Assembly: GCA_964036045.1 (NCBI GenBank)
Contig: OZ038383.1
Coordinates: forward strand, 39,682,294-39,746,293
Direction: 5' to 3'
Source: Eutreptiella sp. 'Long Island Sound 2002'
Taxonomy: Eukaryota; Euglenozoa; Euglenophyceae; Eutreptiales; Eutreptiaceae
Length of the DNA: 64,000 nucleotides
The notes beneath the pieces were generated by a model that ran no database searches, had not been told where the DNA came from, and saw only the letters and a program-made list of their open reading frames with translations. Positions 43,300 through 55,059 of the stretch are shown here, one piece after another (position 1 is the first letter of the stretch; every line of letters begins with the position of its first letter). The position numbers and the translations under genes are program-made.

Positions 43300-43690
43300 G
43301 TACGAGTGAACGACAACGTAACACTCCCGCATTCTCATGCCTCAAGTTGGGCGTGCACACTCTCCTCAGACCACGGACCGGGTGGTATCCAAACGAAGCC
43401 AAATCAACCTCCGCCCCCTCCAAGGGGCCTCCAGGGACCAGTTTGTTGGCGGGGTAGTTGGCGTCCAAAAGAGAGGTCCCCGTGCCATGGGCACTCATGC
43501 CATCAATGCGGGTATCCCTCCCAAGACCCCCATCCACGGACAGTGGTGCAAGGTGCCCGATAGCTTCTCAAAAAAATCATCCGGCCGGTTGGAGCGTACC
43601 AACAATTCATCAATAAGCCGACCAAGCAAGGGTTGGTTGATTTCCGCGAGGCTTTTCCAGGGAACAGTGGTGGTGGTGCAAGGCCCAAGT
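43300..43690 (-). pseudogene. Unrecognised coding relic
   Basis: Minus strand near 43690-43520 reads WKSLAEINQPLLGRLIDELL and NRPDDFFEKLSGTLHHCPWM to a TGA; an overlapping frame continues as DANYPANKLVPGGPLEGAEV and DLASFGYHPVRGL to about 43370. The first piece has clear amphipathic helix character. No motif identifies it. Confidence 0.3.
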
Positions 43691-44457
43691 CCTCCGATGC
43701 GAAGACACTACATCTACAAACCTGCATTCCGCAACTACTTATTGCAGCTGTAGTTTTTGTAGGCTTGTCCCGTTACTATATTTTCCTCTACCTATTCGGT
43801 GTCGCAAATGTGGAGCGTACTAACGTGCTACTATTTTGGCCGCATCCCAAGCCTTGGTGGCTAGAGAGGGTATTTCCATTTGTGGCAGTGTGTGAAGCGG
43901 TGTTAGCATTGCATGCAAGAGCCTTTGGGCCTTGAGCGCCTTTGAGTAGATTCCCTTCCCCAACTGGTCGTTCGAATGAGCAAGTCACGGCGGTACAAAT
44001 TGGTCCATTATTCTTGTGTTATTTCTCCTACTTGGTCCGATCACGTGCGTTTCTCGTGCTATTTTGACGAAAACAGATCTACTATCGATCTGCTCAAATT
44101 TGAGGCTTTAACCTGCCGGTAGGTCACCAATGGTCACTCAGATACGGTCGAATGCACTTAGATTGGCACTCAAAATTCGCATAGAATTCGTGCCATATTC
44201 GGCGTGCGAACTTCATACAGCCTTCGCACAAATTGGTACACAATTTGTATCACCTTTGTACGAATTTGGTATGAATGTGCATTGTTTCTTTCATTCTGTT
44301 AGCTCTCCTCGCTATAATGAGGATGTCTCGGTTCTTGTGCATGCTTGCCTCCCTACATTTCCGGCCCGACCCCCCCCCCCGTAGACACGCGTACGTGTAC
44401 TAGGCCCTCCACCTGCAGCAGCAGCGCATGGTGGAGGCTACCTACGACAACGACAAC

Positions 44458-45075
44458 CTACCTCAGGCGGTGGTGGTTGCCTGGGCTGCATCCCTGAACA
44501 GCCCCTCCCCCCATGTTATGCATACTGACCTCGCCTCCCCCACCGGCAACGAGTGTTGTAGGGGGAAAGTCTGGTCCACCATCTTTTACAGGACATTGCG
44601 TCAGGCTGCGCCCTTGCTGCACATGATGTGCCTCCTCCCTGCCCCCAACACCGTTGACAATCATTTTGGCCTCATGCAATATAACCCCGTTGGGAAGACC
44701 AAGGTTGCCCACCTTCTGAGTGGACCCAACGCATGATATGGTGTATCCCCCCCCCGCCTGACGTGATATGGTTGTCCTCCAGGACTGTAGCACCAATCTT
44801 GATTATGATCATTCCTTCTTTCTTTTCAATTGACATGTTACCGACCCCCGATAGCGCGAGGATTTGGGCATCGCCCCCTGTCATCCCCCCCGAAATTTCA
44901 CATCCCCAACATCACCCACTTCAGGTGGTACTCCCACACGGCCCTTCGATGGTGCCGCCGTCCCTTTAACCCCACCACCACTCATTTCTAGCGAGCCTCG
45001 TGTCCGCATGGACCTCCTTCCGACCCCCCAATCAATTTGAGGTGTATCCCCCCCAGCCCCCGTTGACTCCAACAC
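44458..45075 (-). pseudogene. Unrecognised coding relic, beta-rich
   Basis: Successive minus-strand frames read KGRVGVPPEVGDVGDVKF (45075-44881), AQILALSGVGNMSIEKKEGM and IIIKIGATVLEDNHITSGGG (44880-44740), then, after a change of frame at an eight-C run (44747-44754), CVGSTQKVGNLGLPNGVILH and PVKDGGPDFPPTTLVAG to 44458. Alternating Val/Ile/Gly suggests a beta-sheet protein. A plus-strand frame (44428-44736) overlaps and is also open; the minus strand has the more natural residue mix. Confidence 0.3.
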
Positions 45076-45296
45076 GGTGGACTTTAGCTACCACAACGCT
45101 CATCTCACTCTCCACCCGGCACTCATGGCCCACTAGGCATACTCGGACCAATCATAGGTCATCTCCGCCAAACACAACAATGCCCCTAGGGTGAAAACCC
45201 CTCCCATCACTAGCCCTACCACGGCCCGCCCCGCCAACGCCGACCGTGGTGGCCAACGGCACTGGCTAGAGGCCACTAGCGAGGGGGTAGGCATAC

Positions 45297-46484
45297 ATGC
45301 CCCTTAGCCTCTGCCCCTCCATCACCCCAGCAACCCTTGAACCCACAATCAAGATCTTGCACGAGAGCGAAATGGTCTTCATCCCCACCCCCCATGTTGG
45401 TGTCCTAGTCAAGGGTATTTATGTGGCCAGATGGGAAGGGCTTGGAAGTGGGGCTGGGTGTCGGAAGCGGAGACCGGCAAGCTGCCCGGCGCAGAGAGAG
45501 ATCAACATGCCCACGTCAAAATAGGCGGGTGTGCTCCGGCGGAAGGGGTGGGCCACGCACTTGTGGCGAGAGCTGGAACTAGCCCTCCCCGACTTGGCGG
45601 GCGATTTGTCTCATCCTGGCCCCGAAGAGAAACTACTGCTTGTTGGGCATCATGTCATCCCACGGGTTGGGGCAAGTTAAGGTTGGTGTCGGCGCTGTGT
45701 GCCCCGCCGGTGGGCTTGTTCACGGCCCACCGCACGGCAAATTTTTCCGTTCTCCGCCACCTGGTCCTACAAGCCTTAGGCAGCAAAATGCCCGTATTGA
45801 TAGTGTACGCCAGGCCATCAACATGTTTAAGGGCCATGTGGGGGGGCCAAGGGGAAGGGGCGCTGGGGATGGAAGAGTGAAATGTGGCATAGATGGGGGG
45901 GGTCGGGGAAATGTGTGCAACAGGGGTTAGAGGAGATAAACGTGAGGGGGGGGAGGGGCAATCCCCGATGCAAATTCAAACCACACATCCAGTGAGTAGT
46001 GCGGACATTGACATCGGACATGTGCTAGAGGAGGGGGTTATCACGACAGGACGGGAGGATGCCCCAATCGTCCCACCACTAGGAAGTGGTGGATTGCCAC
46101 TAAAAGGGGAGGTTAGACTGAGCCCTCTACAGCTTACCGGCATGCAGACACGCATTCCGCGCCATCATGTCTAGCAGCATCCCCACCCTCTCCCTATGGT
46201 ACCAATTTAAGCCCATGAAGGTGGAGGCGTTGGTCGGGTCTTTTTTGAAGAAGGTGGTGACCAATTTGGTGGAGAGATTTCCGGACCCCCCCTTTTTTTT
46301 ATTTTCGACATTCCGCAGAGGTGTGTCATTCTCTCGGGGTGAACACTCCCACCCAGCCCCACATACTTCCCCCCTCCAACATTGCCAAAGTCGAATGCCA
46401 CCTGTCCCTGATTATCGGCCTTTTCGGCTAGACCGACCGAACATTGACTTAGGGTTGCAAAGGGATGTTGGTTGGACAGCCTGA
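45297..46484 (+). pseudogene. Unrecognised coding relic in several frames
   Basis: Plus-strand pieces: TIKILHESEMVFIPTPHVGV (about 45340-45400), LWRELELALPDLAGDLSHPG (about 45560-45620), LRQQNARIDSVRQAINMFKG (about 45775-45835), SADIDIGHVLEEGVITTGRE and LPLKGEVRLSPLQLTGMQTR (46000-46170), then SLWYQFKPMKVEALVGSFLK (46190-46260). At least three frame changes, most at G-runs, separate them. The order on one strand within 1.1 kb suggests one former gene. No domain is recognised. Confidence 0.3.
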
Positions 46485-46499
46485 CATCTTACATGACAA

Positions 46500-47850
46500 A
46501 ATTGACATGCATCTGCCGTGTGCTCTTTTGCGTTTTCAAACCAAGGGATGAAACACACATGGAAAATTCGATTGCTAGGAAAACAATCCTTCCCAATCGG
46601 CTATAAGGGGTTTGTTTCCAAAAAGTAAATAGTGTTGTATTAGACGCTTGCCACCTACAACGATGAGCCATGCCTCCTTTTGTCATCTGTGTTTTTGCTA
46701 CTCCATCGAAAGCATTCAGGTGAATCTTGACGTTGTATCATGCAAGACCACGTAGGTGTGCATTCTTTGCCTCCCACCTCACTGCACAACACACTGGGCA
46801 CAGTTAAGTTGCTCTTTGTATTGGTGTGATGTATGCCCAACATATCAGCAACTCACAGTTCATTTGGAAGGATGAAATGTTTTCTGTCGCTGTGTTTTGG
46901 TGTGTCAGGTGTCCGACATGCTTGTTGTGTCTCAACGGCGATGTAGATTGTTTATGGGCATTCTTTGAACAATGCTTTGACACCAGCAGTCCTTTGCTAC
47001 ATGATTTCTGTTCATTCTGCTGTCTGTGTTGTATGTCAGAGATGTGACATCACAAAAGGAAAGCACGTGTATGTGGCATGTACGTCGTGTGTTTCAGAAG
47101 ACAAGTGCATGTGTTCCAGCGGATATTTTTTTTTGGCTTGGGATGGCATCACATTCTTGGATGGAGGAGATCCTCAATGCGTGAACCTTGTGTTGAACAT
47201 GGAGAGTGTTCATGCATCCGACGCCATGACAACCTTGCTTTTGTTGTGTTGGGTGTGTGACACAATTGTGTGCTGTGCATCGCATTCCCGAAGCAGATGT
47301 GCTTGCCTACATGCTACAAGCCAACATGTACTAGAGTTTTGGTTGGATTATTTAGACCGGAGTAGTGTGTAATGTGTAGGTGCTCGATGCACGTCCGCGA
47401 ATGTTTTTCTTTTGTCAGTGCATATACCTTGATTTATTGTCTTCCGCAGCATGTAGCCTCCTTCACTTCCAGACAGCCCTCACGTACCTCGATTGCCACA
47501 ATAGTGAAGACAAGGTGGAGGAGGACGACAAGGACAAGGACAAGGGGAACGAGGAGGCCAATTGCCATGTGGTGCACTCGCTGTCAACCAAAGGGAGCAT
47601 ATCACCACAATTCAATTTGTTGCACACCCAACATGTTCTTTGATATCACTCAAAGCAGGGTAAGCATTATCATTGTCATACCACACCAAAACCTTCCACG
47701 GCCGTAAATGACGACCCATCGGTTCTTGATGCATCCAGTGCAAATACCGCAAGCCGGTCTGTACAATGGCTAATACGCGTGGCGCTACAAGTGCATCCAC
47801 TTTTATTGATGAGTGGCGTAAGAATTGTCACTTGTGGGACCGAATGTTGT
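46500..47850. other. AT-richer spacer, one Cys-rich open frame of uncertain status
   Basis: A 135-codon plus-strand frame (46965-47372) has several Cys pairs (CVVCQRCDITKGKH, CTSCVSEDKCMC) but no known spacing. A short acidic stretch (KVEEDDKDKDKGNEE near 47510-47555) follows a CTTCACTTCCAG acceptor-like site. Neither is enough to call a gene. Confidence 0.25.
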
Positions 47851-47855
47851 GGTGA

Positions 47856-48766
47856 TTAAGAGGTGGGCATAGGTGCACAGCTTCTTGGTGAGGGGTCAGG
47901 TTCAAGGATAGATGTTGATTGAAATTCCACATGTTTGTCTTGGTTTTTGTGCGTCTGACAACATGGTTTGTGTGTCAGGCACTTGACATGACCCTTGGTG
48001 ACCAACACGCACTTCAAAGGAAGAATGATGTCAACTGTCTTGAACAGAGGCTGCATGTGTGACGACACGTGTGGAGGCACATTGCATGTGCGTGCATGAT
48101 GCATGTACCTGTTTGGTACGTTCAGTAGATACCCAATGTTACTGCGAGGTATCCGTTTCTTCGTTCTTTGTGCAAAGGGAATGGGCCCCAAGGTAACCGA
48201 TGACTTTATGGGGTCCTGGAGGGTTGGGGCAATTGGTTGTTGTTGACAACTCACTCCGAGTGAGGACCTCAATGGGAACCATGTCACGCAATCTGTTGAC
48301 ACTGTCCTCTTGTTGCCTTTGAGCTCGCTGGCCCTGCGCAGGTTTAGGCAGGGTAGCACCGAGCCGAGAAAGGGTCACACATTTTGCTACCTTGGCCTCA
48401 AGAACATGTACACCCCCCGCTTTAAGTTGGGTAGGATTGCGGTCAACATAGGGTGCAAGGGTGGGGGGGTAAGAAGGTTTCTGCGAACACATTGCCTTTT
48501 GGATTCTGGGGCTCAAACACTTTTCCGGACCTCTTTTGCACGAAGTACAGTGCTATGAGCGCCGGAGGCTTTGTAGGGGGAGGGGAGACAGGGGCAAGTT
48601 TTCCAAGTTGTGGATCGTGTGACCTGTATGGTTGGGCTCGTGCCCTTGCATTTTGTGCCACACTTGCACCATATGTCACATGTGGCGACGGTTTCGGCTC
48701 TAGCAATCCAACGTTCAGTGGTTGGTTTAGTGGAGTTTGTCGCACAGGGGCCATGGTCTTATCCAT
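47856..48766 (-). pseudogene. Unrecognised frameshifted gene, about 300 residues
   Basis: From about 48766 the frame reads APVRQTPLNQPLNVGLLEPK, PALIALYFVQKRSGKVFEPQ and PKGNVFAETFLPP; at a seven-base C/G run (48461-48467) the signal moves frame to APYVDRNPTQLKAGGVHVLE, QQEDSVNRLRDMVPIEVLTR and ends at TAA 48139. A third frame runs through the same region to 47856 with RIPRSNIGYLLNVPNRYMHH and KCVLVTKGHVKCLTHKPCC, a Cys/His-rich end. Which of the two overlapping frames is genuine is unclear near 48140-48300. No family recognised. Confidence 0.4.
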
Positions 48767-49315
48767 TGTGCGGTACTAGGTAGTGAGGTCACGTGTTCCG
48801 TAAGCATCTGTCCTTTCAACGCTACCAAAATACGTTCATAGGTCAACGCATCTCTGTTAGCCACAGTGGTAGCAAGAGTGTGGTGGAGACACCGCCGCGC
48901 ATGCGTTGGTTTTGGCGGAGCAAATGGGTCAACATGCTAGTGGAATTTGTTTGGCCATGCCATTTGTTCGTGGCCTTTTTCCTTTGCTTACCAAACCCAA
49001 TTTAGGGAAGAGGTCGGCTTTGCTCCATAATTGGTATGAGTGCCTTAAGGCCCATCGGGACACGGTGGTGCAAGACATGGGATAAGGTTGGGTTGGCACG
49101 GTGAGTTTTGCGGTTATTGGAGGGTGAAAGGAGCAATAAAGCTCGAAGGTGGTGCAGAATCTCAGCACGCCGCATGTCACTTTTGGTCATGCTAGCCAAC
49201 TCAGGTTTGTGTCAAGGTTTTTCTCCACGAATGCACATGTTGAGAGGACATTGTGATGCTCGGACTATTTAAGTAGTGCCAACGAGATGGCATCTAACTA
49301 CTGCTACCTCCCTTT

Positions 49316-49830
49316 GTGTCGATGGACCCAGCGAAAGAGAAGCCACGTGATTTGCACAACCGTTTGGACATGAAACTCAATATGCGGAAAGTAAAGACGC
49401 TAGTGGCATCGCCTAACATCACGTCCCATTACAAAGAGCGGAGGGACATATTTAGTGATGAGTGTCTGCAAAGCAGGCAAGCGGCAGAGGATGCGCTCAA
49501 AGGTAGCCATTAAAATGCGCAACTACCACGACCCCTTTGCAAGGGAGTGGCACAGGCTGTTGCCGAGACCTGGGGCCGCAAGAAAGACGGCAAGGGCCAT
49601 GCGTCGCAAGAGAATGAGGTCAAGGGCACGGAGGACACTAACTGTATTGGGGTAGCTTAGGAAGCCAGGAAACTCAATAGTAGTCCAAAGCGGCCGGCAC
49701 ACCCTGAGCACAGCAATTTTGTACCACCGCCACACTGCAAAAAGCAAAGGGTGTTTAGCCAGGCCCTCTTGAATTTTTCTATGCTACAGACGTGCAACAT
49801 AGATTGTTTCATCCCCCTCCCATAAATATC
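49316..49830 (+). pseudogene. Single-frame coding relic with two internal stops
   Basis: One frame stays protein-like from ATG 49316 to TAA near 49824: DPAKEKPRDLHNRLDMKLNM, YKERRDIFSDECLQSRQAAE, a TAA (49511-49513), KGVAQAVAETWGRKKDGKGH, a TAG (49658-49660), EARKLNSSPKRPAHPEHSNF and a hydrophobic end LLNFSMLQTCNIDCF. No frame change is needed, only two stops in about 168 codons. The protein is Lys/Arg-rich and unrecognised. The stretch 48830-49310 upstream holds nothing I can support. Confidence 0.4.
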
Positions 49831-50153
49831 CACATATGAAAGTATTGGCAATGTCAGATTAGAAGTTTGACATGCCTTGGTGTGCCACTACGACTCATGG
49901 ATGTCTCTTTTGCATAACCTATGAAGGCCATCATATGAGGATACATTGTCCCTAGTGACGTCAAAGGTGTGCCATGGGTCCACCGTACCTTCGGATGTCT
50001 AGGTGTGCACACACATGGTCAAATTGCAAATAGCATTCTATCAACATCAGAACATTGTTTCTAACCTGTGTGGCTACATGCTACAGCCGTGGGCCAAGAA
50101 CATGACTATTGGCAACGAGGGTCAGATGTGTTGGGTGGCCAAAGAACCATACC

Positions 50154-51012
50154 TTGGTACATGCTAGAAGACCCAGTTTTGTTCTGGCCTAGAACTTCTA
50201 GCCTAAATGTGCCCGCGTGGACCAAATCAATACCAGAAAAAATAATGTCCACCAAGAAGTGCCATTTCCTTCATTGTTCCGTCGTGCATGCTTGCTATTG
50301 CCCATCGTGCATTCTTCTGTGTTCATCTATTCCTCGGATAGATATTTCGTATTTCTTTGCAATGAAACGTCCCTCCACGTCCTCCTTTGCCCCCACCTCA
50401 ACGGGGCAGCATACTTCCCTATTGTCCATGGCACTACGGGACCTCAGTGGGGCTTCTAACCTCAAACATGAGAGGGTGGGCCATTACTTGGCCACGTGGG
50501 CGCTATCATGCCCCATAGCACGGCGGCACTTCAACAACGCCGTCCAACATGTGAACACCGCCACTTCCACGCAAACTACGGTTGAGGCATGCAAGGCCGC
50601 CGTTGAGGCATATGTTGCCCCCCCCCCCCCCCGCGATGTGTGCACTAGTGCTCAAGATGAGGGCCCCCAGGTCCTTGTGGAGGACCATCTCGGAGCTCTG
50701 CACGCTCCGCAAATTTGAGTACCACCGGATCGTCCCCGTTGGCCCCTACACCCACCCCATTTGCACCGAGCGGGACTTCGACGCCCATTGACAGGTGTTG
50801 GTTGCACCCGTGGAATTGGATCCCCCCGTTGCCGCGGTGTTCCCCAAGACCACCGAGATCTCATGGATCTTCCCCTCATGGGTCAACCCCAACTCACCTT
50901 CTCCTTGGCGTCAATTTAGCCAAACAGGCGCCGACGCCGCTAGAACGTAGCTGGAGCGTCGCTGGAATAGTTGCCTAGAACGCCGCTAGTACACACCCAA
51001 CTCTCGTTTCTC
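50154..51012 (+). mobile_element. 5'-end fragment of the CTAG-rich element
   Basis: Starts at 50154 with TTGGTACATGCTAGAAGACC (one mismatch to the other two ends in these 20 bases), followed by a leader that aligns with 38960-38784 and the first exon. After the exon, 50930-51011 matches the 3' half of the introns in the long copy: CGCTAGAACG, GTTGCCTAGAACGCCGCTAG and ACACACC, ending in a pyrimidine-rich TTTCTCTTCTCTAAAG. Beyond 51012 no similarity to the long copy is seen. The 5' half of that intron is missing or unrecognisable. Confidence 0.55.
50362..50900 (+). pseudogene. N-terminal exon of the element gene, copy 2
   Basis: ATG 50362 opens KRPSTSSFAPTSTGQHTSLL, then LRDLSGASNLKHERVGHYLA and RRHFNNAVQHVNTATST, closely matching 38783-38430. 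A 13-C run at 50621-50633 shifts the frame; the match resumes as CALVLKMRAPRSLWRTISEL and CTERDFDAH, ending at TGA 50789-50791 where copy 1 reads on. Further similarity to about 50900 is present at the DNA level. The two copies break at different places, so breaks are copy-specific. Confidence 0.55.
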
Positions 51013-51269
51013 TTCTCTAAAGTCATCGGCCCGCAGCTGTGCAGTGCGGACCTCCCACGCCGTAGCCACGTGCCGCTTGCGGCCGTGCAAGCACGGGCCG
51101 ACCTCTTGCGACAAGGCATGGCGGGCAACCAGGGTCACACCAACCAACGGCGAGTCCAAGTGGGCCAACCTGGGCTCCCCTTTTGGAGGAATTGGGCTCA
51201 CTGCCTTCTATTGGGCCTTCTTGGCGCGCAGGTGCCCCTTCTAGCTGTTTTGGGAGTTGCTTGCCTCAC

Positions 51270-52150
51270 CGGGGCCCTTGTTCGCATGCGCGCATGGGGC
51301 AGCGGCGTCCAAGACCTTGTGCGCCTGGACCCTTCCACCCCTAGGAGGACTAAACCCGTTGTGTGGCGGGGGGCGGGCGCCCGGAGATGAGGCGTGGAAG
51401 AGGATCTAGGACGCAAAAATCAAAAACCACTCGTGAAGGACTAAGGTTGGGTCATGGGCAAATAAGTTAGGCAACGTAAAGGGAGTGGCCCCAACCGGTA
51501 ACAACTTTGTACGATTTTGTACGAATTCCCCGGAGAAAAGACACTGCGTGCCACATTCAGTGGTACTACATTTTTACGAACTTCTCACGAATTCGTACGA
51601 GGGTTATGTGAATTTGGAACCATTTCACATCATATTGCACGTGACCACGCACCGCAACAGGAGGACATCTCGTACTCACATGGACCCTTCACCGTCCATG
51701 TCTTCCCCTTCTTCTCCTTATTCAGGGGCGGCGCGGATGGGGCAGGGGGGTCTGAAGGCTGGTGCACATGCACCCTGCTGTGCATGGCGGGTCTCAACCT
51801 GTTGTGTGGCGGGGACCGGACGTCTGAGGACTAGGCGTGGAAGTGGACCTCGGAGAGAGAAAAGAAAACAACTCGTGAAGGACATAGGTGGAGCCACAGG
51901 GCACAACGGATAGGCAGTGTACAGGAAATCGTAATGTTTTCGGACGAAGTCGGCTGTGGTTCATACGAAGATCGTACCAATTTGGTACAAATTTGAACCA
52001 AATTGCGGGAGGAAAAACACTGCGTGTAACATTTAGTTGTACGAAGTTCACACATTGTTTTTGTGAATTCGGCACCATTTCAAATCCCATTGCACAGAAC
52101 CATGCGCACGGCAACATGGGCACATGTGGCACTTGCATGGACACTGGAGT
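51270..52150. repeat. Diverged tandem duplication, unit about 440-475 bp
   Basis: Landmarks recur in the same order: GTTGTGTGGCGGGG at 51358 and 51801, AACTCGTGAAGGAC-like words at about 51430 and 51868, CACTGCGTGYMACATTYAGT at about 51541 and 52018, and ACATGGACCCTTCACCG/GCATGGACACTGGAG at about 51678 and 52136. Between them lie clusters of GTACGAA/TTCGTAC words. Frames within the block are short. Confidence 0.55.
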
Positions 52151-52664
52151 ATCCTTGTCTTCCCCCTTTTTGGCTTAATCCACGGCGGCACCATGTTAAT
52201 GATGTGCAAGGGCGAACTAGGCTCGACCGGCGGCGCCACCTCGTACATGGGCTGGATGGGGGGTGTGGCGTCCACGGCCCCATGATTCACCAGCTCAAGC
52301 TGGTCTGTCCCCTCAAAAAGAAGACCGGGGCGTGCTCCGTGGTCTGCAGCACCGCCGGGTCCTCGTCTAGGGCGGTGGGGGATGCGAATGTTCCGTGCAA
52401 GGGACAAGTGTCGGCGCCGTGGACGTTGGTTGCGGGGGTGGCGAAGAGGGCCCACGCTGCATCCCCGGACCACAAGCCCTCCAACCCAAACAACCTAATC
52501 AACAGAGGGCATATTCCATGCACCCCAACGATGCTCCCACATACAGGGCAAAAGGGAGGGTGGGGGGTGGGGGTGGTGCCACTGCTGCTTGGGGTCCAGA
52601 GTCTACAGGGTAAAATTGGCCACGTAGAGCCCCTCCCCCGCCCCCGCAGTTTAGGCATCCTATC

Positions 52665-53888
52665 ATGTATGCAGGTGGACACCATGGGAAGCATGTCCCC
52701 CCTATGCAACTCAATAGTGTCCCAGCTAGTCTCCCCCCCCTCCCCCAACGCCATACCGCCAATGCCTTGGCTCGGGAGGCGTGTAACACGCTGAGGAAAC
52801 TACTCAGGTGGCATCGGGACATGTCATTGTCCAAATGGGGTACTTGCGGCCACGTCAGTGTGGTGGAGTTGACGACCACTACCCCGACTAGCCGCAATCA
52901 CCGCCGCTAGGTACTTGGGGTGGAGGTATCCAGATGCCGTGACCTCCTCAACCAGCTTTGGGGACACCCTTTTCAACGAAGGTGTCCGCACGGCCGAACA
53001 AAAGGCCCCCTTGCTTTGCCAACTCCCAAGTAGGGAGGCGTTCTTTGCCTACGCTGCCAACATATTGGCATTGAATAGCAATTCAACAATTTGGGCCACT
53101 ACCATCTCCTCCCCCGTCTCCGAGGCCATTGCGACCCTCCCGCATGCGACGTCACACTCCTTCTCCCCCACCAACCAATGCACCACCATGTCCCCATTGC
53201 GATCCTCAAAGGTTCTGTTTGGCTAGTGAAGCGGGGGGTGGAGGCGATCCAGGTTGAGTATGGGGGATGTTTGGGGGGTGGTGACGGTCGAGGGTGGCGG
53301 CCAAGCGGAAGGCTGCCCTCTGAACTATTGGGCGCCCCCTGGCCCAAGCCCCTTGCACGAGCATGCCCGTCGGTGTCACGACGGCTATGGTTGCACCGGC
53401 CGTGTCAGCCACCCAGCAGGTTGACCCATGGCTGCAGCAGCGGGAGCACGCGCAGGTGGGGGGGGGGGGGCAGGTGTCATGTGCGGGCGTTGTCCGCTGA
53501 AGGTGCAGAAAGGCTCCCCGAGGAAAGGCTTCCCAATTCAGTTGCCGAGGGACGGTCCGCATAGGAGCGCGAGTACTGTTTGCGAGAGGAGAAGGATATG
53601 GTCTAAGAGAGGGTAGCTGCCCTGGAACGCCACTGGTGCAGGGCTAAAGAGCATAGCCGCCCTACCAAACCGTGCGTTGCAATGGCATCCGGGGCGCCGG
53701 GTGTCACCATCGACATCATCCCCCCGGAGATCAATGGTGTGACAGATGCCCGCACCACTACCGAATGGTTCTTTTCCCCGGGTTCGGTCACGCTTGCGGC
53801 AATGGACAATACTTTTGACGAGAAAGATCCCAAGGGGGGACCGGTGGGTCATCCGTTGCGAGGGTTGTCATACAGCCGCGTTTCTTGA
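52665..53888 (+). pseudogene. Unrecognised coding relic with a coiled-coil segment
   Basis: Plus-strand pieces in order: HTANALAREACNTLRKLLRW and MSLSKWGTCGHVSVVELTTT (52730-52900); SFGDTLFNEGVRTAEQKAPL and SREAFFAYAANILALNSNST (52960-53085) to 53226; MPVGVTTAMVAPAVSATQQV (from 53364), then a 12-G run at 53458-53469; EGAERLPEERLPNSVAEGR; and a charged helix EREYCLREEKDMV, TAA (53604-53606), ERVAALERHWCRAKEH, ending ITIDIIPPEI-like VTIDIIPPEINGVTDARTTT and SYSRVS-TGA at 53888. The overlapping 243-codon frame 52063-52794 is less convincing. The order coil then globular end is all I can say; no family recognised. Confidence 0.35.
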
Positions 53889-54351
53889 AAGTTGTTGTAC
53901 AATAGAGACGTTGTCCGACCGCGCTCCGCGGGGGCTTCTTCCCCCGTCCTCGAATTGCTACCCTGACTTGCAATTTTTCGGTTCCTTGTTCAAGTTGCAA
54001 TATAGATAGAGCGACATGTGTACTCACTTGCTGTTACGAAAACGGCGGGTATCCCTTGGTCTATGTGTTGTTTGTGCCTTCCGTCATTGCAAAAGTTTTG
54101 TGCTCCATGGTAGAAGACCTTCAAATGCACACGCCCACCAGTGCGGCGACTCTTCGATGGTACTTGAGTGTAGAGCTTAGCAAGGTATGAACCACCATCG
54201 TATTGATGAAATTTCAGGGGCCTTCCCTCTAGACTGGCGGCTACCATAATGTGTTTTGAGACAAAAATGACCTAACTGTGTTGGACTTCGTACCAAGTTT
54301 GTGCGGGTTTCCTACAAACTTGTTGTTCACGGACCGATTAACACTCCAGTG

Positions 54352-55031
54352 CTAGCCCTCCTCTTCCTCCTGGAGCTTCAGCACCACCACAAGCTCCAGC
54401 AACGAGGTGGAGGAGGTGAACCCTAACCTGTGAAAGTGACAAAGAAGAAGAAGGCGGCAACGAAGCGCAAGGGGCAGACCACAGGGGAGGGGGGGGGAGG
54501 GGCGAGGAAGGGGGCAGTGGTGAAAAAAGAGAAGCATGTAGAAGTGAAAGGGGCCGGGGATGGGTAGCCGAAGTGGGGTTAGGGGAACGAGGGGGGGCAT
54601 CCGCTGGCCCACAACTATGGGTACGGTTCCCGTAGGGGGTGGTGACGGGTGAGGTCATGGCTGCGGCGAAGGCAGGGCGGCACAAGTGGCTGCGGTTTGC
54701 CGCTGGGGACAAAGCGTACAAAGTGGGAGAACACATGTGCTTAGCCACGGAGGCGGCAGCCCCGGTGCGATGGCAAAATCCCACGGGGGGGGGGGGGGGG
54801 GGCGCAACACAGCAGCCCCCCCCCCCCCCCACACACAAGCAAACAAGGCGGCCAGCCAGCCAGACCCGAACCTCCAAATCGCCACAGACCGCTTCGGAGC
54901 CTGCCATCGGGCCCGCATCCGCGGAGCCCGCCACTGGGTCCGCGCCCGCGACACCCGCCACCGAGTACGCCGACGACCGCGCATGCGACGGCAAAGCTCT
55001 TTGGGAGTCTTCATCGTCATTTGAACTCTAA
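54352..55031 (+). pseudogene. Unrecognised basic/Ala-Pro-rich gene remnant
   Basis: A Ser/Glu-rich start (SSSNEVEEVNPNL near 54395-54430) leads to a Lys-rich KVTKKKKAATKRKGQT, then, after stops and a frame change, a continuous frame from 54639: VTGEVMAAAKAGRHKWLRFA, AGDKAYKVGEHMCLATEAAA, long C/G runs (54784-54801, 54816-54829) and an Ala/Pro/Thr-rich tail ending KALWESSSSFEL-TAA. The minus strand is also open for 218 codons but with the Pro/Ser bias expected of the complement. Function unknown; the basic tract could be nuclear targeting. Confidence 0.35.
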
Positions 55032-55059
55032 GGGACACTGGGGGGGGGGGGGGGGGCTT

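Noticed and set aside
52063-52794. 243-codon plus-strand open frame
   Set aside because: No motif and poor residue mix; overlapping pieces in other frames and on the other strand look equally or more protein-like.
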